The notes below the pieces were generated by a model. That model worked only from the letters and a program-made list of their open reading frames with translations, made no database searches and had not been told where the DNA came from. A stretch of 64,000 bases of DNA from JAJXXT01 sp963764465 (GTDB lineage Bacteria; Pseudomonadota; Alphaproteobacteria; Acetobacterales; Acetobacteraceae): NCBI GenBank assembly GCA_963764465.1, contig CAVXSO010000001.1, forward strand, positions 248,001 to 312,000. Direction: 5' to 3'. Made by a program: the position numbers and the translations under genes. Each line of letters starts with the position of its first letter. The stretch's first letter is position 1. Positions 55,446 to 63,965 of the stretch are shown here, piece after piece.

Positions 55446-56417
55446 CTAACCCCCGAACAGGTCGGAGAATTGCTGCTTGAGTGCGTTGCTGTCCTTGAGG
55501 ATGCGCGCGATATCCATCGTCATCAGCTTGATCTTGTCGGCAGGCGGAAACCCTGGCGGAGGTGCCACGCCCTTGCGCGCTGGAATGAACCCCTGCTTCA
55601 CCGCCAGCTCCTGCCCCGCGGGCGAGAGCAGGAACGCGACAAAGGCACGCGCGTCCTTGGCGTTCTTCGTCGTCTTCAGGATCGCCACCGGTTCGGTCAC
55701 CGCGGTGACACCTTCCTTGGGGAAAACGAAATCCACCGGCGCGCCCTTCGCCTTCGCGTTCAGCGCCATGAAGTCGACGACGATACCATAGGCACGCGCC
55801 CCGCTCTCCACCTGGTTCAGCACGCCGCCGTTGCCCGCGACACTCACCGCCTTGTTCGCCGCGAGCTTCTTGAAATAGTCCGGCCCCAGTGCGGGATTTT
55901 CCGCGAACGCGCCAAGAGTGATCATCGCCGCCCCGGAATAGAGCGGCGAGGGCAGCACCACCCGCCCGCGCGCCTTGTCCGAGAGCAGGTCGTTCCAGGA
56001 CGTCGGCACGAGCGGTGCCGACCTGTTCACCATGATGCCCGTGGTGATCAGCTTGGTGCCGAAATAAGTACGATCCACGTCATACGTGCCCGGCGCGAAG
56101 GCGGCGACATCCTGCTCAGGGTCTGCCAGCAGCCGTCCCTGCTCCTTCAGCGCCTGCATGCTCATCGCATCCGCGATCAGCAGCACGTCCGCCTTGGGCG
56201 CGCCCGCCAGGAACTCGGCGCCGAGCTTGTTCATCACCTGCGTCGTGCCGGAGCGGAAGACGGAGACATGCACGCCCGGATCTGCCTTCTCGAACGCGGC
56301 CACGGTCTCGGCCGCGATCTTGTCCGGCTGCGACGTGTACAGCGTGAGCTCGCCCGCCCGCGCGCCCGGCGCGGCGAGGAGCGAGACAGCCAGCAGCAGA
56401 AGGGGCGAACGCATCAT
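55446..56417 (-). CDS. ABC transporter substrate-binding protein (Fe(III)/phosphonate-type)
   Basis: A 323-residue family 1/13-type binding protein. Signal peptide MMRSPLLLLAVSLLAAPGARA precedes GELTLYTSQPDKIAAETVAA, the start typical of FbpA-like proteins. VLLIADAMSMQALKEQGRLL and ILKTTKNAKDARAFVAFLLS are also family-typical. The start is ATG 56417 or 56414; the second has better spacing from GGAG. Iron is the commonest ligand of the group, but the Tyr pair that defines FbpA is not obvious, so another anion or polyamine is possible. Confidence 0.88.
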   Translation of the reverse strand: MMRSPLLLLAVSLLAAPGARAGELTLYTSQPDKIAAETVAAFEKADPGVHVSVFRSGTTQVMNKLGAEFLAGAPKADVLLIADAMSMQALKEQGRLLADPEQDVAAFAPGTYDVDRTYFGTKLITTGIMVNRSAPLVPTSWNDLLSDKARGRVVLPSPLYSGAAMITLGAFAENPALGPDYFKKLAANKAVSVAGNGGVLNQVESGARAYGIVVDFMALNAKAKGAPVDFVFPKEGVTAVTEPVAILKTTKNAKDARAFVAFLLSPAGQELAVKQGFIPARKGVAPPPGFPPADKIKLMTMDIARILKDSNALKQQFSDLFGG

Positions 56418-56569
56418 CGTCTCCGGACCTCGTCGTTTCCTGTGGGGTATCCGAGTTTCCACACCACGGCGCGCCCGCAAAGTGACGGATTGGTGTCGGC
56501 GGCGCGTCGCCTTGCAGGCTCGGCTCTTAGACAGCGTGCACAGAACCGGCAAGGCGCGCCAGCACCCGC

Positions 56570-56599
56570 TTGACGGGCAAGGCATTCCATCGGTAGTTT
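56570..56599 (+). promoter_or_regulatory. Possible sigma-70 promoter for the NitT/TauT-type operon
   Basis: TTGACG at 56570-56575 and TAGTTT at 56594-56599 are separated by 18 bp, about 37 bp before the binding-protein start at 56636. The -10 match is weak. Confidence 0.3.
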
Positions 56600-56635
56600 T
56601 ACTAGATGGAACCGTCCCAACTAACAGAACAAAAC

Positions 56636-57619
56636 ATGCGTTCCCATCGCCCCCTCGCCGCACTCGCCGTTCTCGCAACCCTTGTCCTGGGCAGCCTGCA
56701 CCCGGCCCCCGCGCGGGCGGACCAGCTCTCCGTGAGCCAGTTCACGCGCGTGACGCCGACCCTGCCCTGGGCGATCGCCGAGAAGGAGGGGATGTTCGAG
56801 AAGGCCGGCCTGCACATCGACAAGATCATCGCCGGCGCCGGCGGCGGAAGCACGCTGCGCAACATGCTCGCGAGCGACCTGCCGTATGGGGAGGTCGCGA
56901 TGTCGGCCGCCCTCGCGGCCATCCGCAACCATGTCGACATCGTGATCGTGAACGTCGCGAGCGACAACGTGGGCGAGATCGCGCTGGTCACCCGCCCGGA
57001 CTCGCCAATCCACGCCATCCCCGATCTCAAGGGCCGCAAGATCGGCTTCACCGCCCCCAAATCCACCAGCGAGCTGCTGACGCGCATGGCTCTGGCGAAG
57101 CTGGGCCTGCTCGGACAGGTGACGCTGGTGCCCACCGGCGGCTTCGGCCCCGGGCTGACGGCGCTGGACGCGGGCGGCATCGACGCAGCCCCACTGACGG
57201 ACCCGCTGCTTTCCACCGAGCCCACCCGCTACCGCCCGATCTTCGCCTTCGCGAAGCTGGTGCCTCAACTCACCTGGCTGGTCGGCGTCAGCACGCGCGC
57301 CTTCGCGCATGACCATCCGGACAAACTGCGCAAGCTTATCGCGGTGCGGCGCGAGGCCGTCGATTTCATCTACGCGCATCCGCACCAGGCCGAGGCGATC
57401 TACGCCGAATACTGGAAGACCAACCCCGCCCAGGTGCAGAAGTTCTTCCCCAAGTATTTCACCATGAAGGACTTCTGGAGCCGCGGCAACTTCGAGAAGG
57501 CGGGGCTGGATGAGATGTCGCGAGGCCTGATGATGGACGGCGAGATCAAGGCCCCCGTCGACTGGTCCAAGGTGATCGACCAGCAATACCTGCCGGCCGA
57601 CCTGCAGAAGCCGTTCTGA
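56636..57619 (+). CDS. ABC transporter substrate-binding protein (NitT/TauT/SsuA-like)
   Basis: A 327-residue periplasmic protein. Signal MRSHRPLAALAVLATLVLGS ends in PARA-DQ. The mature start LSVSQFTRVTPTLPWAIAEK followed by EGMFEKAGLHIDKI is the NMT1/THI5-like fold, and GRKIGFTAPKSTSELLTRMA is also typical. Family ligands include nitrate, sulfonates and pyrimidine or aromatic precursors. I start at ATG 56636, which gives a normal signal peptide; ATG 56606 would add ten polar residues. It leads an operon with two permeases, an ATPase and an alpha/beta hydrolase. Confidence 0.9.
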   Translation: MRSHRPLAALAVLATLVLGSLHPAPARADQLSVSQFTRVTPTLPWAIAEKEGMFEKAGLHIDKIIAGAGGGSTLRNMLASDLPYGEVAMSAALAAIRNHVDIVIVNVASDNVGEIALVTRPDSPIHAIPDLKGRKIGFTAPKSTSELLTRMALAKLGLLGQVTLVPTGGFGPGLTALDAGGIDAAPLTDPLLSTEPTRYRPIFAFAKLVPQLTWLVGVSTRAFAHDHPDKLRKLIAVRREAVDFIYAHPHQAEAIYAEYWKTNPAQVQKFFPKYFTMKDFWSRGNFEKAGLDEMSRGLMMDGEIKAPVDWSKVIDQQYLPADLQKPF

Positions 57620-57623
57620 CCTG

Positions 57624-58373
57624 GTGCGGGCGGCGTTCTGGCTCCGGACCTGCCTGCTTGGCGGGTCCGTCGCCGCCCTGGAAATCGCCTGCCGCACCGG
57701 CATCGTCTCGCCGCTCTCCGTCGTCGCGCCAAGCGTGATGGTGGCATCGGCGTGGAGCATCCTGCGTGGCGGCCATGCCTGGGGCGATATCGCCTTCAGC
57801 CTGCGCAATATCGCGCTCGCCTCCGCCGTTTCCATTGCCGGCGGTTTCGCGATCGGCGTGGCCCTCCATTACCGGCGCCGCCTGCGCCACGCGGCGGAGC
57901 CGATCCTCGCCGCCTACTACGCGGTGCCCACCTTCGTCCTCTACCCGGTGCTGATCGTGCTCTTCGGCCTCGGCTCCGGCCCGATGGTCGCGATCGGCGC
58001 CCTGTTCGGCATCGTCGCGATGGTGGTGGCCACCCTCGCGGGGCTGGACAGCGTCACGCCTGCCCTGCGCGACACCGCCGCCGTGCTGCGCCTGTCCAGA
58101 GCGCGCACGCTCGCGCATGTCGAGGTGCCGGCCGCTGCGCTCCATCTCGTCGCCGGCGCGCGGCTCGCCGTCGCCTACTCCATCATCGGCGTTGTCGCCG
58201 GCGAGTTCATCCTCTCGACCCAGGGCGTGGGCAAGCAGATCGCCAATGCCTACAACGATTTCGACACCGCCGCGATGTACGGCTACCTGCTGCTGCTGCT
58301 CGCCTTCGCGGTGGCGATCAACCTGGCGCTGCAATGGCTCGAGAACTCGGTGCGGGCGCGATGGGCAGGGTGA
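57624..58373 (+). CDS. ABC transporter permease (SsuC/TauC-like)
   Basis: A 249-residue six-helix permease with EAA-type loop SRARTLAHVEVPAAALHLVA and a helix-rich body (YYAVPTFVLYPVLIVLFGLG). It starts at GTG 57624, 4 bp after the binding-protein stop. Its stop lies 13 bp inside the next permease gene. Two related but non-identical permeases in tandem imply a heterodimeric channel. Confidence 0.88.
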   Translation: MRAAFWLRTCLLGGSVAALEIACRTGIVSPLSVVAPSVMVASAWSILRGGHAWGDIAFSLRNIALASAVSIAGGFAIGVALHYRRRLRHAAEPILAAYYAVPTFVLYPVLIVLFGLGSGPMVAIGALFGIVAMVVATLAGLDSVTPALRDTAAVLRLSRARTLAHVEVPAAALHLVAGARLAVAYSIIGVVAGEFILSTQGVGKQIANAYNDFDTAAMYGYLLLLLAFAVAINLALQWLENSVRARWAG

Positions 58374-59110
58374 TCCGCGCGCGGCTGGATACCGCATGGC
58401 TGATCCTCGGCCTTCTCATCGCGTGGGAGGCGCTGTCGCTCGCCATCGGGCGTGGCCTGCTGGTAGGCCCGATCGAGACGCTGCTGCGAGCCGGCGCGCT
58501 GCTGTTCACCGCCTCGCTCTGGTCGCAGGCGGCGGCGACCGCCTACACGCTGCTCCTTGCCTGCCTGCTCGTCTTCGTCGCCGGCCTCGGCGCGGGCTGC
58601 CTCATCGGCTCGTCGCGCCTGGCTTCGGACGTGGTCGAGCCGATGCTGGCACCGGTCTACGCCATTCCCAAGATCGCGCTCTATCCCATCATCCTGCTGA
58701 TCTTCGGCCTCTCGCCCATGGCGACCATCGTCTTCGCCGCGATCCACGGTATCTTCCCGGTGATGATCTTCACCATCGGCGGAATCCGCAAGATCCGGCC
58801 CATCTACGTGCAGGCGGCGCGCGCGATGCGCCTCTCGCGCGGGCAGACGATCCGCGCCATCCTCGTCCCGGCCGCGATCCCCGAGATCGTGACCGGCCTG
58901 CGCATCGGCTTCGCCACCACGCTGTTCGGCGCGCTGATCGCGGAACTCTTCGCATCCACCGGAGGTCTCGGCTTCATGCTCATCCGCGCGACGGATGCCC
59001 ACGACATGACGGATGTGATGGCGATCACCATCCTGCTCTTCGTCTTCGCCGTCGCCGCCAACGCGCTGATCAGCCGCGTCGAGACGCATGTCCGCCACGG
59101 CCGCGCCTGA
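58361..59110 (+). CDS. ABC transporter permease (SsuC/TauC-like, second subunit)
   Basis: A 249-residue permease starting at ATG 58361 inside the end of the first permease gene. It has YAIPKIALYPIILLIFGLSP and the EAA loop RAMRLSRGQTIRAILVPAAI, strongly similar in layout to its partner. The frame is open further upstream but that extension is antisense-quality Arg-rich shadow. The ATPase gene begins 23 bp before its stop. Confidence 0.9.
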   Translation: MGRVIRARLDTAWLILGLLIAWEALSLAIGRGLLVGPIETLLRAGALLFTASLWSQAAATAYTLLLACLLVFVAGLGAGCLIGSSRLASDVVEPMLAPVYAIPKIALYPIILLIFGLSPMATIVFAAIHGIFPVMIFTIGGIRKIRPIYVQAARAMRLSRGQTIRAILVPAAIPEIVTGLRIGFATTLFGALIAELFASTGGLGFMLIRATDAHDMTDVMAITILLFVFAVAANALISRVETHVRHGRA

Positions 59111-59909
59111 ACCGCAAGTGCACGCGGCGCTGCGCGGCGTCACGCGCTTCTTCCGCCGGGAAGGGGAGGGCGGGACACTCCACGCCCTCGGCCCCATCGA
59201 CCTCGATCTCAATCGGGGCGAATTCTTCTCCATCGTCGGCCCCTCCGGCTGCGGCAAGTCCTCGCTCTTGAAGCTTGTCGCGGGGCTGGACACGCCCACC
59301 GGCGGAACCATCGCCTTTGAGGGCAGGTCGGTCGCGGGCAGCGTGCCGGACGGCATCGGCGTCGTCTTCCAGGACGACGCGACGTTTCCCTGGCTCAACG
59401 TTCGCGACAACGTCGCCTTCGGCCTGCGCTGGTCCGATGTCCCGAGGCAGGAGGCGCGCCTGCGCGTCGAGGCGGCGCTGGAGTTCACCGGCCTCGCCGG
59501 CTTCGCCCATTCCTACCCCGCACAGCTTTCCGGCGGCATGCGCCAGCGCGTCTGCATCGCCCGCACGCTCGTCACCCGCCCGCGCCTGATCCTGCTCGAC
59601 GAGCCGTTCGGCGCGCTGGACCAGCAGACACGCCTGCTGATGGGCGAGGAACTGCTCAGGCTCTGGCGCGAGACCGGCGCCACCGTGCTGCTGATCACGC
59701 ATTCGCTGGACGAGGCAGTGCTGCTCTCCCAGCGCATCGGCGTCATGTCCACGCGCCCCGGCCGTTTCCTCGAGCTCCTGGAGACCGGCTGGCCCGACGA
59801 TCGCGACAGTACCATCGTCGAGGATCCGCGCTTCGGCGCCCTGACCTCCCGCCTCTGGTCCCGGCTGCGCCAGGAAAGCCTCAAGGCGATGGGCCGGGCG
59901 GCGCCTTGA
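59088..59909 (+). CDS. ABC transporter ATP-binding protein (SsuB/TauB-like)
   Basis: A 273-residue ATPase. Walker A is IVGPSGCGKSSLL, Q-loop VVFQDDATFPWLNVRDNVAFG, signature LSGGMRQRVCIARTL, Walker B RLILLDEPFGALD, switch LITHSLDEAV. The layout is that of nitrate/sulfonate/taurine importers. It overlaps the second permease gene by 23 bp, and its TGA overlaps the TTG start of the hydrolase. Confidence 0.94.
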   Translation: MSATAAPEPQVHAALRGVTRFFRREGEGGTLHALGPIDLDLNRGEFFSIVGPSGCGKSSLLKLVAGLDTPTGGTIAFEGRSVAGSVPDGIGVVFQDDATFPWLNVRDNVAFGLRWSDVPRQEARLRVEAALEFTGLAGFAHSYPAQLSGGMRQRVCIARTLVTRPRLILLDEPFGALDQQTRLLMGEELLRLWRETGATVLLITHSLDEAVLLSQRIGVMSTRPGRFLELLETGWPDDRDSTIVEDPRFGALTSRLWSRLRQESLKAMGRAAP

Positions 59910-60727
59910 GGCACAGCACGGTTCACGCACCCGATGGCGTGGCGATCGCGATGCAGGAGGCCGGCAACCCTTCCGGCCCCGCCATCGTCCTGATCCACGG
60001 CTTCTCGCAATGCCATCTCTCCTGGTCGCACCAGGTGGAAAGCGCGCTCGCCCAGGAGTTCCGGCTCATCACCTACGACCTTCGCGGCCACGGCAGTTCC
60101 GCCAAACCGCTCGAAGCTCCCTTCTACCGCGAGGGCAGGCGCTGGGTCGGCGACCTCGCCGCGGTCCTCGAAGCCGCCGGCGCCGGTCGCGCCGTCATCG
60201 TCGCCTGGTCCTATGGCGGGCGCACCGTCGCCGATTACCTCGAGCACCATGGCAGCGCCCGCCTCGCCGGGATCAACCTCGTCGCCAGCAAGACCCGCTC
60301 CGATCCCGCCTGGGTGGGCAAGGAAAACGCGCTGCACCAGTCGCGCATGGCCTCCCCTGACATCGCCGAGAACATCGCCGGCACCATCGGCTTCCTGCGC
60401 ACCTGCGCCGAACATTGGGAGGAGGCGGAGTTCGAGCGCCACCTCGCCTTCAACATGCTGGTGCCGCCCGCGGTGCGCTACCTGCTGCAGGGCCGGCAAT
60501 ACGACGCGGACACGCTCTACGCCCGCCTCGCGATCCCGGTGCTGTTCACCCACGGCACGCATGACCGTGTCGTCCCGCTCGCCGCGTCGCAGGCCGGCCA
60601 CGCCATCACGCCGGGCTCCACGCTCTCGGTCTATGACGGCATCGGCCACGCCCCGTTCGTCGAGGACGCGCCGCGCTTCAACGCCGAGCTCGCGGCCTTC
60701 GCGCGGCGCTGCTTCCAATGCGCCTAG
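59906..60727 (+). CDS. Alpha/beta hydrolase
   Basis: A 273-residue hydrolase-fold protein. The oxyanion segment is VLIHGFSQCHLSW, the nucleophile elbow AWSYGGRT (Ser), with acid Asp in HGTHDRVVP and His in IGHAPFVED: a complete triad. It starts at TTG 59906, overlapping the ATPase stop, so it is coupled to the importer operon and probably acts on its cargo or a derivative. Its stop overlaps the convergent second hydrolase by 4 bp. Confidence 0.88.
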   Translation: MRHSTVHAPDGVAIAMQEAGNPSGPAIVLIHGFSQCHLSWSHQVESALAQEFRLITYDLRGHGSSAKPLEAPFYREGRRWVGDLAAVLEAAGAGRAVIVAWSYGGRTVADYLEHHGSARLAGINLVASKTRSDPAWVGKENALHQSRMASPDIAENIAGTIGFLRTCAEHWEEAEFERHLAFNMLVPPAVRYLLQGRQYDADTLYARLAIPVLFTHGTHDRVVPLAASQAGHAITPGSTLSVYDGIGHAPFVEDAPRFNAELAAFARRCFQCA

Positions 60728-61719
60728 CTCGCCAGGAACCGCAGCATCGTCTCGATCGTCGCCGTGCGCCCGCGCTCGGGCCGGTCGAGCAGCACGAAAT
60801 GCGTCGCCTCCGGCTCCCACAGCTCCACGCGCGCGGCGTTCACCAGGTCGTCGCGCAGCGCCACCACATCCTCCCGCCGCGAGAAATAGTCGAGCGTCGG
60901 CCTGATGATCAGCACCTTCGCCTGCACCAGGCAGGCATCGACCAGCTTCCTGCCCCGGCCGATATAGTAGCTGTCCTCGAGCATGCCGTTCGGACTTCGA
61001 TACGAAGGCGGATCGCGCTCGCGCGATGTCGGGTCCCCATCGATCAGCGCCTCAGCGAAGGCCCTGGCCACCGCGGGATCGCGCCACGCATCCTTGTCCG
61101 CGATGGGGATCAACTCCGCCCATTTCTGCATCAGCATGTCCGGGCGGTTGAAGCTGTAGCCGCCATAATGCCCGACATTGAACCGGCCAGGATGGTCCGG
61201 GTCATCGAGCGGGTGCCCGCGATAGCGAGCATGCGACGTGCCGCCGCCATAGAGCCCATTATAGACGATGACGTGGCTCACCTTCTCCGGCCACATCGCG
61301 GCATACATCAGCATCACCGTGGCCCCGATGCCCCAGCCCATCACCGCCACTTTTCCGCCGGGTCCCGTCCGGTGCGCGGCCGCCACCGCCGCGTCCACGT
61401 CGCGCACGATCTCCATGCACCGCGCATAGGGCTTGGATTCGTTCGGTGGCCGATCCATTTCCGGCGGCCGGTCGGAGCGCCCGAACCCGCGCGCATCGAG
61501 GATCAGGCTCGTATGTCCAGCCCGGCCGAGATCCTCCACCAGCGAACCCCCCGGCACTGGCAGGTCGTATTCGCTGATCCCCGGAATCCGCGTCCCGTGC
61601 AGCAGCACCAGCGTCACCTTGCCCGCCTGCGCGCCGCCCTCGGGGCCCGCCTCGCGGATCGCGACGTTCACGCCGTCGCAGGTGCGAACCCGGTAGTCGC
61701 GTCGCGAAACCCCGGTCAT
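60724..61719 (-). CDS. Alpha/beta hydrolase-fold protein with the nucleophile Ser replaced by Gly
   Basis: A 331-residue protein with an alpha/beta hydrolase core: LVLLHGTRIPG (oxyanion), LILDARGFGRSDRPP, a cap region, RPTLDYFSRREDV (acid Asp) and ATHFVLLDRPERG (His). The nucleophile elbow, expected G-x-S-x-G, reads GWGIG, so the catalytic Ser is Gly in the DNA (GGC). The protein may be catalytically altered, a cofactor-free lyase-type derivative, or inactive. It ends tail-to-tail with the other hydrolase and lies 9 bp before the amidohydrolase stop on the opposite side of a leftward unit. Confidence 0.85.
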   Translation of the reverse strand: MTGVSRRDYRVRTCDGVNVAIREAGPEGGAQAGKVTLVLLHGTRIPGISEYDLPVPGGSLVEDLGRAGHTSLILDARGFGRSDRPPEMDRPPNESKPYARCMEIVRDVDAAVAAAHRTGPGGKVAVMGWGIGATVMLMYAAMWPEKVSHVIVYNGLYGGGTSHARYRGHPLDDPDHPGRFNVGHYGGYSFNRPDMLMQKWAELIPIADKDAWRDPAVARAFAEALIDGDPTSRERDPPSYRSPNGMLEDSYYIGRGRKLVDACLVQAKVLIIRPTLDYFSRREDVVALRDDLVNAARVELWEPEATHFVLLDRPERGRTATIETMLRFLAS

Positions 61720-61728
61720 GGATCGCCC

Positions 61729-62556
61729 TCAGGAAAAATAGAAGCGCAGCGCCGAGCGGTCGATCGCTCGCCGCAACGATGCATCCGGCACCAGCGCATG
61801 GAAATCCGCGATCGTGCGCGCATAGGTCACGCTGCCCTCATGCGCGACGAAGGGCCAGTCGCTGCCCCAGAACAGCCGCTCCGCCCCCGCCGTCGCGACC
61901 AGCTTGCCGGCGAAGGGCCGCAGCGCCTCCAGCGGCGCCATGCGGAACGCGGCGGAAAGCTTCACCCAGGTCCGCCCGCGCCCGATCGCGCGCAGCAGCG
62001 CCGTGAAACCCGGCGCATCAACACCGAGCGACAGGTCTGGCCGCCCGAAATGGTCGATCACCAGGTTCACGCCGTGCGGCTCGATCGCCTCGATGCTCCG
62101 CCCCAGCCGCTCGCCCTCGTCGTGCAACTGCACGTGCCAGCCGAGATCGGCAACACGGCGGAACAATTTGCGCCAGGCGAAGCTGGTGAGGTCCGGCAAC
62201 TCCCCGAGGCTGCGGAATTGCAGCCGCACGCCGACCACGCCGTCCCGGTCCATCGCGCGCAGCGCGTCCCAGCCGATCTCGGGCGAGACGATCACGGTGG
62301 TGCGCAGCCGCCGGTGCCGCCGCGTCGCATGGATCATGTAGTCGTTGTAGTCCTCGTAGATGCTCGCGGCCGCAAGCACCGCGAAATGCACGCCCGCTTC
62401 GTCGAGCGTGGCGAGGAACGTTTCACGCCGCGCTTCGCCCGCGGGATGTTTCCATGCCGATTCCGAGAGCGGCATGGCCGCGTGAAAGATGTGGGCATGG
62501 ACGTCGACCAGCGGAGATTCGTGTGCGGTAGGCTGGCCGGCGTCTCTTTCCTGCAT
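61729..62556 (-). CDS. Amidohydrolase family 2 protein
   Basis: A 275-residue TIM-barrel hydrolase. DVHAHIFHAAMPLSES gives the HxH metal motif, followed by GVVGVRLQFR, WHVQLHDEGERL, VNLVIDHFGRPD (His) and LFWGSDWPFVAHE (catalytic Asp). It is related to dicarboxylate-lactone and aromatic-pathway amidohydrolases. I start at ATG 62556, since the longer frame runs through the promoter. It is divergent from the IclR gene and followed 9 bp later by the Ser-to-Gly hydrolase gene. Confidence 0.88.
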   Translation of the reverse strand: MQERDAGQPTAHESPLVDVHAHIFHAAMPLSESAWKHPAGEARRETFLATLDEAGVHFAVLAAASIYEDYNDYMIHATRRHRRLRTTVIVSPEIGWDALRAMDRDGVVGVRLQFRSLGELPDLTSFAWRKLFRRVADLGWHVQLHDEGERLGRSIEAIEPHGVNLVIDHFGRPDLSLGVDAPGFTALLRAIGRGRTWVKLSAAFRMAPLEALRPFAGKLVATAGAERLFWGSDWPFVAHEGSVTYARTIADFHALVPDASLRRAIDRSALRFYFS

Positions 62557-62578
62557 GGGCCCCTTACACGAAGCGTGC

Positions 62579-62613
62579 GTTCTTGCTATCAGAACGATTA
62601 TAGCTATCAGAAC
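62579..62613. promoter_or_regulatory. Putative IclR operator with 11-bp direct repeats
   Basis: GCTATCAGAAC occurs at 62585-62595 and 62603-62613, 18 bp apart, and GTTCT at 62579 makes the first copy an inverted repeat GTTCT-N7-AGAAC. The element lies in the 88-bp gap between the amidohydrolase and the IclR gene. IclR-family proteins bind such repeats near divergent promoters; this regulator is the obvious candidate. Confidence 0.6.
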
Positions 62614-62644
62614 ATCGCCGCATTGACAAGCCGCAGAGGACCGC

Positions 62645-63382
62645 ATGCCGACCGTCTCGAAGACCCTGGGTGAGGGAACGCAATCGGTCCTGCTCACCGT
62701 CGCGATCCTGGAATGTCTCGCCGCGGCGCCGCGGCCGACGGGCCTCAGCGAGCTCGCCAAGACGATCGCGACGTCCAAGAGTCGCATCTTCCGCCACCTG
62801 CGCACGCTGCTCGCCTGCGACTACGTGGTGCAGGACGAGGCCAGCGGCCGCTACGGGATCGGGCCCCGGCTGCTCGCCCTGGCCCGCGCGACCAGCGACC
62901 GCCACGATCTCGGCCGGCTCGCACTGCCCTTCATGGAGCGGCTCTCCGAACAGTTTCACAACTCCGCCATCGTGTCGCGCGTCGAGCCGGAGGGTGTGCG
63001 GGTGATTCATTCCGTCTCCGGCCATGCCAGCATCGTGCTCGGCGTGCGCGCCGGCAGCGTGCTGCCCTATGACCGCTCCGCGCAGGGCAAGGTCGCGCTG
63101 GCCTTCGGCGGCCCGGCGCTCGACGCGCAGCGCGCTCGCTTCGCGGCGGAATCACCGGGCGAGCTCGACGCCATCCGCGAGGCCGGCATTGCCGTCGCGC
63201 AGATGCGCGAGGGATGGATGGGCATGGCCGCGCCCGTCTTCGCCGCCAACGGCAGGCTCGCCGGCACGCTCGCGCTGCTCAACACCGCGAGCGAAATGAA
63301 GGCCAGCCGCAAGGAGGCAGGTGCTGCCCTCCGGCGCGCGGCCATCGAGCTGTCGCGCCTCCTCGGTCACGCCGGGAGCTAG
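62645..63382 (+). CDS. IclR-family transcriptional regulator
   Basis: A 245-residue regulator. The N-terminal winged helix is VLLTVAILECLAAAPRPTGL with SELAKTIATSKSRIFRHLRTL, followed by the GAF-like effector domain (LPFMERLSEQFHNSAIVSRV, GVRAGSVLPYDRSAQGKVAL, MGMAAPVFAANGRLAGTLAL). It is divergent from the amidohydrolase gene and probably controls it and perhaps the importer operon. Many family members respond to aromatic or carboxylic acid intermediates. Confidence 0.93.
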   Translation: MPTVSKTLGEGTQSVLLTVAILECLAAAPRPTGLSELAKTIATSKSRIFRHLRTLLACDYVVQDEASGRYGIGPRLLALARATSDRHDLGRLALPFMERLSEQFHNSAIVSRVEPEGVRVIHSVSGHASIVLGVRAGSVLPYDRSAQGKVALAFGGPALDAQRARFAAESPGELDAIREAGIAVAQMREGWMGMAAPVFAANGRLAGTLALLNTASEMKASRKEAGAALRRAAIELSRLLGHAGS

Positions 63383-63408
63383 CGTCCCGGCGTGCTCCTA
63401 CGCGGCGG

Positions 63409-63820
63409 CTAGCGCTGCCGCCAGGGCAGCCCCTCGGCCTTCCACCCCGCGACGGTGCCGCGGTGGCCGAGCGAATCCGGCGGCCCCTCGAACCCGTCGG
63501 CGATGTTGTAGCTCTGCGCGAACCCCGCCTCGATCGCCGCCCGCGCCGCCGCCAGGCTGCGCACACCGCTGCGGCAGAGATAGAAGATGCGGTTCTCGGG
63601 CGTCACCCCGGCTTCCGCCATCTGCGCCAGGAAATTCGGGTTCACCCCCATCGCCGGAAACACCTGCCAGGAAATCAGCAACGGCTGCTTGCCGGCCTCC
63701 GCGAGGTCGGTGACTCCGACATAGGTCCATTCGGCATCGGTGCGCACATCCACCAGCACCGCATCCGCATCGCGGAGCAAGGCAGTTCCAGACGTCCTGC
63801 GGCGCAATATTCTCGACCAT
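63409..63820 (-). pseudogene. Rhodanese-like domain protein, frameshifted near the N-terminus
   Basis: From ATG 63820 the frame reads MVENIAPQDVWN, then the sense moves to another frame as ALLRDADAVLVDVRTDAEW. Removing one base near 63785 would join them into a normal protein of about 137 residues. The active-site loop is FYLCRSGVRSLAAAR (Cys), and the end is GWKAEGLPWRQR. The protein would be a single-domain sulfurtransferase. A one-base insertion in the DNA or an assembly error is equally possible. Confidence 0.82.
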
Positions 63821-63965
63821 GGCGATCCCCCTTTTTCGCCCCCGCATCGCACGGCCCGCCCCGGCGTTCAACCGGCAGGGCCAGCTGCCTGCCACGCTCG
63901 TAACGGCCGCAGCCCTGGGGCGCCGCTTGACCGTATTCCCATATTCGAGAAATAAATCCCTCGAT

